From contig NZ_LLXU01000058.1 of assembly GCF_001431645.1 (NCBI RefSeq), positions 62,001 through 126,000 of the forward strand: a DNA stretch of 64,000 bases, read 5' to 3'. Position numbers and translations under genes: made by a program. This document shows, one piece after another, positions 26,209 through 35,408 of the stretch (positions within the stretch are counted from its first letter, which is position 1; each line of letters opens with the position of its first letter). This stretch comes from Stenotrophomonas panacihumi (lineage in GTDB: Bacteria; Pseudomonadota; Gammaproteobacteria; Xanthomonadales; Xanthomonadaceae). The notes beneath the pieces were generated by a model. That model did not search any database. It saw nothing but the letters and a program-made list of their open reading frames with translations, and was not told the origin of the DNA.

Positions 26209-27213
26209 TTGTCCCACCCGATCCACCTGCAATGTTCCTTCGTAGATGCCGGGGCGGTGGCCGAGCAGCTGCGCGATCCGCGCGTGCTGGCCGCGGTGGA
26301 TTTTTCCCTGGAACCGCTGGACGCCGAGGCCGCCGCCGACCCGCGCCGCCTGCGGGTGCCGCTGGAAGCGGTGGGGCCGGGCCGGATCGAGCTGTGGCGT
26401 GGCGACACGCCGGCCACCCACGGCCGCGAGGGCGACATCGCCTGGGCCGAGAATGGCGAACTGCAGTTCGGCGCCCTGGTGCTGCACGAAAGCGCGGACC
26501 TGGACCTGGAAACCGCGAGCGCCCAGGCGTACGCGCAGATGAACCGGTTCATCGCCGCACGCGGCTATCCACACGTCCTGCGCATCTGGAACTACCTCGA
26601 TGGCCTGACCGAAGGCGAGGACGATGCCGAGCGATATCGCCGCTTCTGCGTCGGCCGGGTGCGCGGGCTGGAACGCGTGGAGGAAGCCCGCCTGCCGGCG
26701 GCGACCTGCATCGGCAGCTTCGGCGGCCCGCGCCAGCTGCTGGTGTACTGGCTGGCCGCGCGCAGCCCCGGCGTGGCGCTGGAGAACCCCCGCCAGGTCA
26801 GCGCCTACCGTTATCCGCGCCAGTACGGCCCGCAGTCGCCGAGCTTCGCCCGCGCGATGCTGCCGCCGCCGGGCAGCCAGGCGCCGCTGATGCTCTCGGG
26901 CACGGCGAGCATCGTCGGCCACGCCACCGCCCACCAGGGCGACGTGCGCGCCCAGCTCGACGAGATCCTCGTCAACATCGAAGCCTTGCGCGGCGCCGCG
27001 GCCGAGCGCAGTGGCGAGATGCCGGCCGGGATCGACGATGCCGGGACCCTGCTCAAGGTCTATGTCCGCGACCGCGAGGCGCTGCCGCAGGTCGCCGCCG
27101 CGCTGGACGCCCGCTTCGGCACCCGGGTACCGCGCCTGCTGCTGCACGCCGAGGTCTGCCGCCGCGAGCTGGCGGTGGAGATCGAAGGCGTGCTGGGCAA
27201 CCCGGCGAGCTGA
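26209..27213 (+). CDS. xanB2: XanB2-type chorismatase (3-/4-hydroxybenzoate synthase)
   Basis: Encodes 334 residues from TTG 26209, matching the usual length and N-terminus (SHPIHLQCSF) of this family. The C-terminal part is a RidA/YjgF-like chorismatase fold, with conserved MLSGTASIVGHATAHQGD and LLLHAEVCRRELAVEIEG segments as in XanB2, Hyg5 and FkbO. Known XanB2 splits chorismate to 3- and 4-hydroxybenzoate plus pyruvate; 3-HBA feeds xanthomonadin and 4-HBA feeds ubiquinone. Its divergent position at the head of the pigment operon supports this. GGAAAG at 26200-26205 is a close but usable ribosome site; no ATG or GTG is in frame nearby. Confidence 0.88.
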   Translation: MSHPIHLQCSFVDAGAVAEQLRDPRVLAAVDFSLEPLDAEAAADPRRLRVPLEAVGPGRIELWRGDTPATHGREGDIAWAENGELQFGALVLHESADLDLETASAQAYAQMNRFIAARGYPHVLRIWNYLDGLTEGEDDAERYRRFCVGRVRGLERVEEARLPAATCIGSFGGPRQLLVYWLAARSPGVALENPRQVSAYRYPRQYGPQSPSFARAMLPPPGSQAPLMLSGTASIVGHATAHQGDVRAQLDEILVNIEALRGAAAERSGEMPAGIDDAGTLLKVYVRDREALPQVAAALDARFGTRVPRLLLHAEVCRRELAVEIEGVLGNPAS

Positions 27214-27308
27214 GCGCTTTTCCCCCCGGGCCATGACCTGTGGCCCAGCCGCCGGCCCGAGGCGCGCTGGTAGGCTTGCGCTTCTTTGTTCCCGGCCCTG
27301 CCTACCCC

Positions 27309-29678
27309 ATGCCCAAGCTGCTGCCGTTGTCCCTGCTGCTGCTCGCCGCCAGCGCGAATGCCCAGACGCCCCCCGCACCGCTGACCATCGAACAGGTGAT
27401 GGCCGACCCGGACTGGATCGGTCCCGGCGTCGACAACGCCTGGTGGCAGTGGGACGGAAAGCAGGTCCAGTACCAGCTCAAGCGCAACGGCAGCCCGGTG
27501 CGCGACACCTTCCGCCAGCCGGTCGACGGCGCCGCCGCGCAGCGCGTGGCCGATACCGAACGCGCCGGCCTGGACGCCGCCAACCCGGCCTATGACACCC
27601 AGCACCAGCGCATGGTGTTCGCCCGCAACGGCGACATCTTCCTGCGCGACCTGCGCTCGGGCGCGCTGACCCAGCTGACCCGCAGCAACGAGACCGAGTC
27701 GCGGCCGCAGTTCGCCAGCGACGGCGGGGTGATCTGGCGCGCCGGCAACGACTGGTACCACTGGGCACCGGGCGGCGGCACCAGCCAGGTCGCGGTGGTG
27801 AAGGCCGCGCGCGATCCCAACGCCACGCCGAAGGCCGACGTGCTGCGCGAGCAGCAGCTGGCCACCCTGGCCACGCTGCGCAAGGACAAGGAACAGCGCG
27901 ACGCCCTGCGCACCCAGGAAGACGCCTGGCGCAAGGCCGACCCGACCCGCGCCGCCGGCCCGGTGTACCTGGGCGACGACGTGGAGATCGTCGACAGCGC
28001 GCTCTCGCCCGATGGCCGCCACCTGCTCGTCGTGACCCAGGCCAAGGGCGCCGACGAAGGCCAGGCCGGCAAGATGCCCAAGTACGTGACCGAATCCGGT
28101 TACGAGGAATTCCAGGAAGTGCGCACCCGCGTGGGCCGCAACAACCCGGTGCCGCATGCCCTGTGGCTGGTGGACACCACCGCCGGCACCGCCACCGCGC
28201 TGAAGTTCGACGACCTGCCGGGCATCGCCACCGACCCGCTCGCCGCGATGCGCAAGGCCGCCAAGCGCGACGCGCTGAAGGGCAACCGCGCCGTGCGCAT
28301 CGAGAGCGACGGCGATGGCAGCGGCCCGGCGATCCACTGGAGTGACGACGGCCGCAATGCCGCCGTCGAGATCCGCGCCGTCGACAACAAGGACCGCTGG
28401 ATCGCCAGCGTGGACCTGGACAAGGCGAAGCTGGTCACCCGCCATCGCCTTACCGACAACGCCTGGATCAACTGGGGCTTCAACGATTTCGGCTGGCTGC
28501 CGGACAACCGCACGCTGTGGCTGCTGTCCGAGGAATCGGGCTACTCGCACCTGTACACCGTGGCCGAGGGCGCCAAGCCGCGCCAGCGTACTCGCGGCAA
28601 GTGGGAAGTCTCCGCGCCGGTGCCGACCGCCGACGGCCAGGGCTTCTACTTCGTCTGCAACCAGAAGTGGCCGGGCGACTACGAGGTCTGCAAGCTCGAC
28701 CTGGCCAGCGACCAGGTCAGCGAAGTGACCGCGCTCGACGGCGTGGAGGATTTCAGCGTCTCCCCGAACGGCCAGCAGCTGCTGGTGCGTTACTCCGGCA
28801 GCTACCTGCCGCCGCAGCTGGCGGTGGTGCCGGCCACCGGCGGCCAGGCGCGCGTGCTCACCGATACGCGCACCGCGCAGTTCAAGGCGCAGGACTGGGT
28901 GCAGCCGCAGTACGTGCAGGTACCGTCCAAGCACGGCGCCGGCGTGGTGTGGGGCAAGTACTACGGCCCGAAGAACCCGGAAGCCGGCAAGCAGTACCCG
29001 ATCGTGATGTTCGTGCACGGCGCCGGCTACCTGCAGAACGTGTCCGAGCGCTACACGCCGTACTTCCGCGAGCAGATGTTCCATAACCTGCTCGTGCAGA
29101 AGGGCTACATCGTCCTCGACCTGGATTACCGGGCCTCGGAGGGCTACGGCCGCGACTGGCGCACGGCGATCTATCGCAACATGGGCCACCCGGAGCTGGA
29201 GGATTACCTGGACGGCCTGGACTGGCTGGTCGCCAACAAGCAGGGTGACCGCGCGCGCGCCGGCATCTACGGCGGCTCCTACGGCGGCTTCATGACCTAC
29301 ATGGCGCTGTTCCGTGCCCCGGGCACGTTCAAGGCCGGCGCCGCGCTGCGCCCGGTCGGCGACTGGATGCAGTACAACCACGAGTACACCTCCAACATCC
29401 TCAACACGCCGGAGCTGGACCCGGAGGCGTACAAGACTTCCTCGCCGATCAGCTACGCCGAGGGCCTGCGCGACCACCTGCTGATCGCCCACGGCATGGT
29501 CGATGACAACGTGTTCTTCAAGGACTCGGTGGACATGACCCAGAAGCTGATCGAACTGCACAAGGACAACTGGGAGATCGCCCCGTACCCGCTGGAGCGC
29601 CACGGCTTCACCCGTGCCGACTCCTGGCTGGACGAGTACAAGCGCATCCTCAAGCTGTTCGAGGAACAGGTGAAGTAA
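27309..29678 (+). CDS. secreted S9-family prolyl oligopeptidase (DPP-type)
   Basis: Encodes 789 residues. The signal peptide MPKLLPLSLLLLAASANAQ directs it to the periplasm or outside. An N-terminal beta-propeller region (to about residue 530) is followed by an alpha/beta hydrolase domain with the nucleophile in GGSYGGF, the Asp in GMVDDNVFF and the His in LERHGFTR. S9B/S9C enzymes remove dipeptides or cut after small residues in oligopeptides; these are abundant in xanthomonads. The ATG gives the signal peptide; the frame upstream is open but has no better start. Confidence 0.9.
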   Translation: MPKLLPLSLLLLAASANAQTPPAPLTIEQVMADPDWIGPGVDNAWWQWDGKQVQYQLKRNGSPVRDTFRQPVDGAAAQRVADTERAGLDAANPAYDTQHQRMVFARNGDIFLRDLRSGALTQLTRSNETESRPQFASDGGVIWRAGNDWYHWAPGGGTSQVAVVKAARDPNATPKADVLREQQLATLATLRKDKEQRDALRTQEDAWRKADPTRAAGPVYLGDDVEIVDSALSPDGRHLLVVTQAKGADEGQAGKMPKYVTESGYEEFQEVRTRVGRNNPVPHALWLVDTTAGTATALKFDDLPGIATDPLAAMRKAAKRDALKGNRAVRIESDGDGSGPAIHWSDDGRNAAVEIRAVDNKDRWIASVDLDKAKLVTRHRLTDNAWINWGFNDFGWLPDNRTLWLLSEESGYSHLYTVAEGAKPRQRTRGKWEVSAPVPTADGQGFYFVCNQKWPGDYEVCKLDLASDQVSEVTALDGVEDFSVSPNGQQLLVRYSGSYLPPQLAVVPATGGQARVLTDTRTAQFKAQDWVQPQYVQVPSKHGAGVVWGKYYGPKNPEAGKQYPIVMFVHGAGYLQNVSERYTPYFREQMFHNLLVQKGYIVLDLDYRASEGYGRDWRTAIYRNMGHPELEDYLDGLDWLVANKQGDRARAGIYGGSYGGFMTYMALFRAPGTFKAGAALRPVGDWMQYNHEYTSNILNTPELDPEAYKTSSPISYAEGLRDHLLIAHGMVDDNVFFKDSVDMTQKLIELHKDNWEIAPYPLERHGFTRADSWLDEYKRILKLFEEQVK

Positions 29679-29700
29679 GCTCGCCTGCAGCGACCCCACG

Positions 29701-29730
29701 GACGCCGGCTTCTTGCCGGCGTCTGTCTTT
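29701..29730 (+). terminator. rho-independent terminator of the S9 peptidase gene
   Basis: A perfect 9-bp stem GACGCCGGC/GCCGGCGTC (29701-29709 and 29715-29723) with a TTCTT loop is followed by TGTCTTT. It lies 22 bases after the peptidase stop codon. Confidence 0.75.
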
Positions 29731-29758
29731 CCGGCCCCCGTCCACGTCAGGAAATCCC

Positions 29759-30319
29759 ATGGCCTTGCCGTCCCGCTCCCCTGCCCCGCGCAGCAGCTTC
29801 GTCACCGTGATGGCCTGGCTGAGCCTGGGCGTGGCGGCGATGAGCGCGGTGGGCAGCCTGATGCAGGCCCTGCTCGCGCTGGCGATGCCCGACAGCGGCG
29901 ACCTCGGCGGGTTGCTGCCGCCCGGTGCCACGCTGCCGCCGCTGCTGGACTGGCTCACCCGCCACATGGTCTCGCTGTCGCTGCTGAGCGGCGTGCTCTC
30001 GCTGGGCGTGGCATGGGTCTCCTGGGCGCTGCTGCAGCGGCGCGAGTGGGGGCGGCAGGCCTTCATCGTCGTGCTGGCGCTGGTGGCGCTGGCGAACTTC
30101 GCCGGCATCCCGCTGGTGGAGGCTTCGTTCGACATGGCCGTGGCCAGCCTGGGCCAGAACGCGGGCGATGCCGCCGCGCAGCTGGAAGACGCCGGCGCCC
30201 CGATGCTGGCGGCGCTGCGATGGGTGTGCTGGATGGGCGCGCTGGCGATCGCCGTGGTGCATGGCTGGATCATCTGGCAGCTGTGCCGGCCGGACATCCG
30301 CAAGGAGTTCCAGCGCTGA
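29759..30319 (+). CDS. four-helix integral membrane protein, unknown function
   Basis: Encodes 186 residues with four hydrophobic segments, for example FVTVMAWLSLGVAAMSAVGSL and the segment RQAFIVVLALVALANFAGIPL. No known motif. Probably an inner-membrane protein. Ends 32 bases before hemF and may be cotranscribed with it. Confidence 0.75.
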   Translation: MALPSRSPAPRSSFVTVMAWLSLGVAAMSAVGSLMQALLALAMPDSGDLGGLLPPGATLPPLLDWLTRHMVSLSLLSGVLSLGVAWVSWALLQRREWGRQAFIVVLALVALANFAGIPLVEASFDMAVASLGQNAGDAAAQLEDAGAPMLAALRWVCWMGALAIAVVHGWIIWQLCRPDIRKEFQR

Positions 30320-30342
30320 TCGGCGCGCGGCCGCCTCGCTAG

Positions 30343-31251
<909 letters not shown>

Positions 31252-31407
31252 ATAGCGTCAGGAAGCTGTCACCGAAACAGTGACGCAATCCGTTTAATTA
31301 CAACGTATTCAGCGATTATCCGCGTCAAGCGGATGACGGCCGTTTATTTTGGTGAAATAGGGCACGGTTCGCGTTCAGCGAAACGGTCAAAATATCGGCG
31401 TTCGGAA

Positions 31408-31534
31408 AATAAAAAGCCCCGCGGACCAGGGGGAGGTCAGCGGGGCCAGGGAACGGAAACTTGGGGAGGAGTTGCCGTTCCAGAGATCTGCTCCAGGGGA
31501 TGGGAGAGATCCGCGACAGGCGTTGCGCCTGTCG
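31408..31534 (-). ncRNA. sX13-like small RNA downstream of polA
   Basis: On the minus strand, in the gap after polA, four hairpins follow one another. A 9-bp stem with CAA loop is at 31514-31534. GATCT-CTCC / GGAG-AGATC with loop CATCCCCT is at 31485-31511. GGAACGG/CCGTTCC with loop CCTCCCCA is at 31450-31481. The terminator GCCCCGC/GCGGGGC with a CTCCCCC loop is at 31416-31446, followed by TTTTT. A TGTTATAG box (31539-31546) gives a start near 31534. Three C-rich loops and the polA neighbour match what is known of Xanthomonas sX13, an Hfq-independent virulence regulator that pairs with G-rich mRNA sites. Size here is about 125 nt. The exact 5' end is inferred. Confidence 0.75.
31411..31446 (-). 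terminator. terminator of the sX13-like RNA (and polA region)
   Basis: The 7-bp stem GCCCCGC/GCGGGGC, extended inside by GACC/GGTC, is followed on the minus strand by TTTTTATTTT (plus-strand A run 31408-31415). It ends the small RNA and would also stop polA read-through. Confidence 0.85.
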
Positions 31535-31694
31535 AGGGCTATAACACCATTTCGGACATTGATAGATCGTGAAGATTTGGGTTAAGAATTCGTCGGATTA
31601 AGGACGGATTCATTGATTCCTGACAGTTTCACGTTGCCTTTTCTGATGCATTGCGTCGCACTTTCTCACGGGGGTGGAAAGTGCGGCGCATTCA

Positions 31695-34463
31695 TCAATG
31701 CGCTTCGTCCCAGTTTCCGCCGACACCGGCGTCGACCACCAGCGGGACGCGCAATTCAGCCGCGCCTGCCATCAACGTGGTGGCCTGCGAGCGCAGCTCG
31801 TCGATGAAGTCCACGTCGGCTTCGAACACCAGTTCGTCGTGCACCTGCAGGATCATGAGCGCGCGCTCGCGATGCGCGGCCAGCCAGCCGTCCACCGCCA
31901 CCATCGCACGCTTGATGATGTCCGCCGCCGTGCCCTGCATCGGCGCGTTGATCGCCGCGCGCTCGGCGCCGGCGCGCTGGCCCTGGCTGCCGCTGTTGAT
32001 GTACTCCAGGTACAGGCGACGGCCGAACACGGTCTCGACGTAGCCCTTCTCGCGTGCCTGCTGGCGCGTGCTCTCCATGAAGTCGCGCACGCCGGGGTAA
32101 CGGCTGAAGTACAGCGCGATGTAGTCCTGCGCCTCGCCACGACCGATGCCCAGCTGCCGGGCCAGGCCGAAGGCGCTCATGCCGTACATCAGGCCGAAGT
32201 TGATCGCCTTGGCGGCGCGGCGCTCGTTGGCGGTGACTTGGTCGATCGTGCGGCCGAACACTTCGGCGGCAGTGGCGCGATGCACGTCGGCGCCGGATTC
32301 GAACGCGCTGACCAGGCCCTTGTCCTCGGAGAGGTGGGCCATGATGCGCAGCTCGATCTGCGAGTAGTCGCAGGCCAGCAGCTGTCGGCCGGACGGCGCG
32401 ACGAACGCGCGACGGATGCGACGCCCGTCGTCGGTGCGGATCGGGATGTTCTGCAGGTTCGGGTCGGTGGAAGACAGCCGCCCGGTCGCCGCGCCGGCCT
32501 GGTGGTAGCTGGTGTGCACGCGGCCGCTGTCCGGGTCGATCATCTCCGGCAGCTTGTCCGTATAGGTGCTGCGCAGCTTGGCCAGGCCGCGATATTCGAG
32601 GATCACCCGCGGCAGCTCGTGCTGGTCGGCGATGGCCTCCAGCGCCTCCTCGTTGGTCGAGGGCTGGCCCTTGGGCGTCTTCACCACGGCCGGCAGGCCG
32701 AGTTCGTCGAACAGCAACGCCTGCAGCTGCTTGGGCGAATCCAGGTTGAAGGTGCGCCCGGCCAGCTCGGTGGCCTTCTGCTGCGCGGCGAGCATGCGCT
32801 TGGAGAGATCGGCGCTCTGCCGACGCAGCTCGTCGGCATCCACGCGCACGCCGTTGGCCTCGATGCGTTCGAGCACCGGCACCAGCGGCATCTCGATTTC
32901 GCGGTAGACCTTCTCCAGCGCGGGATCGGCCGCCAGCTGCGGCGACAGCACGCGGTGCAGGCGCAGCGTGATGTCGGCGTCCTCGGCGGCGTAGTTCGTC
33001 GCGTCGTCGATGGCGACATGCGAGAACGGGATCTGCTTGGCGCCCTTGCCGGCGACGTCCTCGTACTTGATGGTGTCGTAGCCGAGGTAGCGCTTGGCCA
33101 GGCTGTCCATGTCGTGGCGGGCGATGCCGGAGTTGAGCACGAAGCTCTCCAGCAGCGTGTCGTCCGCGTAGCCGGCCAGCACGACGCCGTGGCGGCGCAT
33201 CACGTGCAGGTCGTACTTGCCGTGCTGGCCGAGCTTGCGCACGGCCGGGTCGGCGAGCAGCGGACGCAGCAGGTCCAGCGCCTGGGCCATCGGCAGCTGC
33301 GCGGGTGCGCCGGGGTAGTCGTGGCCCAGCGGCAGGTAGGCGCCCTGCTCCGGGGTATCGCTGAAGCTCAGGCCGACCAGGCGCGCCTGCATCGGGTCCA
33401 GGCTGTCGGTCTCGGTGTCGAAGGCGAACTGGCCGGCGGCGCGCAGGCGCGCGATCCAGGCTTCCAGCTGTTCGACGGTGCCGATTGTCTCGTAACTCCC
33501 CTTGGCGGCCAGCGCCGGGTCGACGTTCGCCACCGGGGCGGCCGCCGCGGCGGCAAAGCCGCGTCCGCGTGCCTGGCCGGGTTCCTTCTCCGCCAGCACC
33601 GCGCCCACGCCGGCGCCGCCTTCCAGCTCCTTGAGCGCCTGGGTGAAGCCGTAGCGGCGATACAGGCCCGCCAGCACCTCCGCATCGCGCTCGCGCAAGG
33701 CCAGCGTGCGCGGGCCCCCGGGCAGCGGCACGTCGGTCTTGATCGTCACCAGCGTGCGATTGAGCGGCAGCCGCGGCAGCGCGGCGCGCAGGTTCTCGCC
33801 GATCTTGCCCTTGATGCCCTCGGCCTGCGCCATCACCGCATCCAGCGTGCCGTACTCGCCCAGCCACTTGGCGGCGGTCTTGGGGCCGCACTTCTCCACG
33901 CCGGGGACGTTGTCCACGGTGTCGCCCATCAGCGCGAGCAGGTCGACGATCTGGTCGGCGCGCACGCCGAACTTCGCCATCACCGCCTCGTCCGAATCCA
34001 TCTGGCTGCCGGTCATGGTGTTGACCAGGCGCACGCCCGGGCGCACCAGCTGGGCGAAGTCCTTGTCGCCGGTGGAGATGGTGACGTCCAGGCCGTCGGC
34101 GGCGCCTTGCAGGGCCAGCGTGCCGATGACGTCATCGGCCTCCACGCCATCCTCGCGCAGGATCGGGATGCCCAGCGCCTGCACGATCTCGCACATCGGC
34201 AGCACCTGCGCGCGCAGGTCGTCCGGCATGGCGGCGCGGTTGGCCTTGTAGTCGGGATAGAGGTCGTCGCGGAAGGTCTTGCCCGGGGCATCGACCACGA
34301 AGGCGACGTACTCGGGCCGTTCCTTCAACGTGGCGCGCAGCATGTTGACCACGCCGAACAGCGCGCCGGTCGGCTCGCCATCGGCATTGGTCAGCGGCGG
34401 CAGCGCGTGGAAGGCGCGGTACAGGTAACTGGAACCGTCGATAAGGACTAGTCTGCTCATCAT
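31695..34463 (-). CDS. polA: DNA polymerase I
   Basis: Encodes 922 residues with all three domains: 5'-3' exonuclease (about 1-300, MMSRLVLIDGSSYLYRAFHA), 3'-5' proofreading exonuclease with the catalytic FAFDTETDS, and the polymerase with DYSQIELRIMAHLS (motif A), AAKAINFGLMYGMSA (motif B) and QVHDELVFE (motif C). It fills gaps in repair and removes RNA primers. Proofreading residues are intact, unlike in some bacteria. ATG 34460 is an alternative start one codon in. Confidence 0.97.
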   Translation of the reverse strand: MMSRLVLIDGSSYLYRAFHALPPLTNADGEPTGALFGVVNMLRATLKERPEYVAFVVDAPGKTFRDDLYPDYKANRAAMPDDLRAQVLPMCEIVQALGIPILREDGVEADDVIGTLALQGAADGLDVTISTGDKDFAQLVRPGVRLVNTMTGSQMDSDEAVMAKFGVRADQIVDLLALMGDTVDNVPGVEKCGPKTAAKWLGEYGTLDAVMAQAEGIKGKIGENLRAALPRLPLNRTLVTIKTDVPLPGGPRTLALRERDAEVLAGLYRRYGFTQALKELEGGAGVGAVLAEKEPGQARGRGFAAAAAAPVANVDPALAAKGSYETIGTVEQLEAWIARLRAAGQFAFDTETDSLDPMQARLVGLSFSDTPEQGAYLPLGHDYPGAPAQLPMAQALDLLRPLLADPAVRKLGQHGKYDLHVMRRHGVVLAGYADDTLLESFVLNSGIARHDMDSLAKRYLGYDTIKYEDVAGKGAKQIPFSHVAIDDATNYAAEDADITLRLHRVLSPQLAADPALEKVYREIEMPLVPVLERIEANGVRVDADELRRQSADLSKRMLAAQQKATELAGRTFNLDSPKQLQALLFDELGLPAVVKTPKGQPSTNEEALEAIADQHELPRVILEYRGLAKLRSTYTDKLPEMIDPDSGRVHTSYHQAGAATGRLSSTDPNLQNIPIRTDDGRRIRRAFVAPSGRQLLACDYSQIELRIMAHLSEDKGLVSAFESGADVHRATAAEVFGRTIDQVTANERRAAKAINFGLMYGMSAFGLARQLGIGRGEAQDYIALYFSRYPGVRDFMESTRQQAREKGYVETVFGRRLYLEYINSGSQGQRAGAERAAINAPMQGTAADIIKRAMVAVDGWLAAHRERALMILQVHDELVFEADVDFIDELRSQATTLMAGAAELRVPLVVDAGVGGNWDEAH

Positions 34464-34530
34464 GCGATTCTACGCCCCCGTCCCGGGCGCCTCGCGCATA
34501 ATCGGCTTCCCCGGTTCCAGGAGCGTCCCG

Positions 34531-34833
34531 ATGAAGCACACCGCCTTGCTTGCCAGCGTGCTGGCCCTGTCCCTCGCCGGCTGCGCCAGCAGCGGTGGCA
34601 TGGTCGGCCCGGATGGCGCGCCGCTGGACATGCGCGATGCCGATGTCACCAGCAAGACGATGGACAACGGCGACCGCATCGACGAATACCGCGTTGCAGG
34701 GCAGGTGCGCATGGTGAAGATCACGCCGGCGCGCGGCGCGACATACTACCTGTACGACCGTGACGGCGACGGCCACATGGATAACGACAAGGACGGCGTG
34801 TCGCCGGTGTACTGGAAGATCTACAGTTGGTAA
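34531..34833 (+). CDS. DUF2782-type lipoprotein
   Basis: Encodes 100 residues. MKHTALLASVLALSLAGC is a lipoprotein signal peptide with lipobox LAGC. The mature part (TMDNGDRIDEYRVAGQVRMV, then TYYLYDRDGDGHMDND) matches DUF2782 proteins, which commonly sit divergent from polA in gammaproteobacteria. Function unknown. The acidic DRDGDGHMDNDKDG stretch looks like a Ca2+-binding loop. The ribosome site CAGGAG lies about 8 bases upstream of ATG 34531. Confidence 0.85.
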   Translation: MKHTALLASVLALSLAGCASSGGMVGPDGAPLDMRDADVTSKTMDNGDRIDEYRVAGQVRMVKITPARGATYYLYDRDGDGHMDNDKDGVSPVYWKIYSW

Positions 34834-34849
34834 GGGTGAGCCGCGCCTG

Positions 34850-35296
34850 CTAACGAATGACGAGCACCGGCACGCCGCTGTGGGTCAGTACCTCGGTGGT
34901 CTGGCTGCCGAGCAGCACGCGGCTCATGCCGCGGCGGCCGTGCGAGGTCATCACGATGAGGTCGCTGCCACACTCCTTGGCCGTGTCGATGATGCCCTCG
35001 GCCGCATAGCGGTCCAGGACGTGGCGCGGCGTGGCCTGCACGCCCGCGGCGGCGGCGGCTTCAAGCGCCGGCTTCAGGATGGCCTGGGCGCCTTCCTCGC
35101 GCTCCTTGCGGTATTCCGGGCTGGCCTCGTAGCCCACGCTCCAGCCCATCGCGTCGTACATGCCCATCGCCCACGGCTCGGACACGGTGACCACATCCAC
35201 CTGCGCGCCAGTGGCCTTCGCCAGCGCCAATCCATGCTGCAGGCCACGCTGGGCCAGCTCTGAACCATCGAGGGCAATCAGAATGCGCTTGTACAT
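34850..35296 (-). CDS. universal stress protein (UspA family)
   Basis: Encodes 148 residues. MYKRILIALDGSELAQRGL is the standard UspA start, and the C-terminal ATP-binding motif GRRGMSRVLLGSQTTEVLTHS (G-2X-G-9X-G-S/T) is intact, so it should bind ATP. Cytoplasmic, usually induced in stress or stationary phase. AGGAG at the usual distance precedes ATG 35296. Stands alone between the DUF2782 and uvrD genes. Confidence 0.93.
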   Translation of the reverse strand: MYKRILIALDGSELAQRGLQHGLALAKATGAQVDVVTVSEPWAMGMYDAMGWSVGYEASPEYRKEREEGAQAILKPALEAAAAAGVQATPRHVLDRYAAEGIIDTAKECGSDLIVMTSHGRRGMSRVLLGSQTTEVLTHSGVPVLVIR

Positions 35297-35408
35297 GGGT
35301 TCGCTCCTGTGCGGTCCGTCCGGCGACGGGTTCGGGGTGATTTCACCACTTCCGTCCCGCAGGATGCGTTGATCCGGATCAAGGCGGCGTCGCGGACGCC
35401 GCCCGGTC

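Noticed and set aside
31268-31284. GTCAC-N7-GTGAC inverted repeat after hemF as a regulator site or terminator
   Set aside because: Arms of 5 bp only, no T run and no downstream gene on that strand to regulate.
31674-34451. Long open frame on the plus strand opposite polA
   Set aside because: Mirror frame of polA with low-complexity Ala/Arg/His/Gln composition; no family features or ribosome site.
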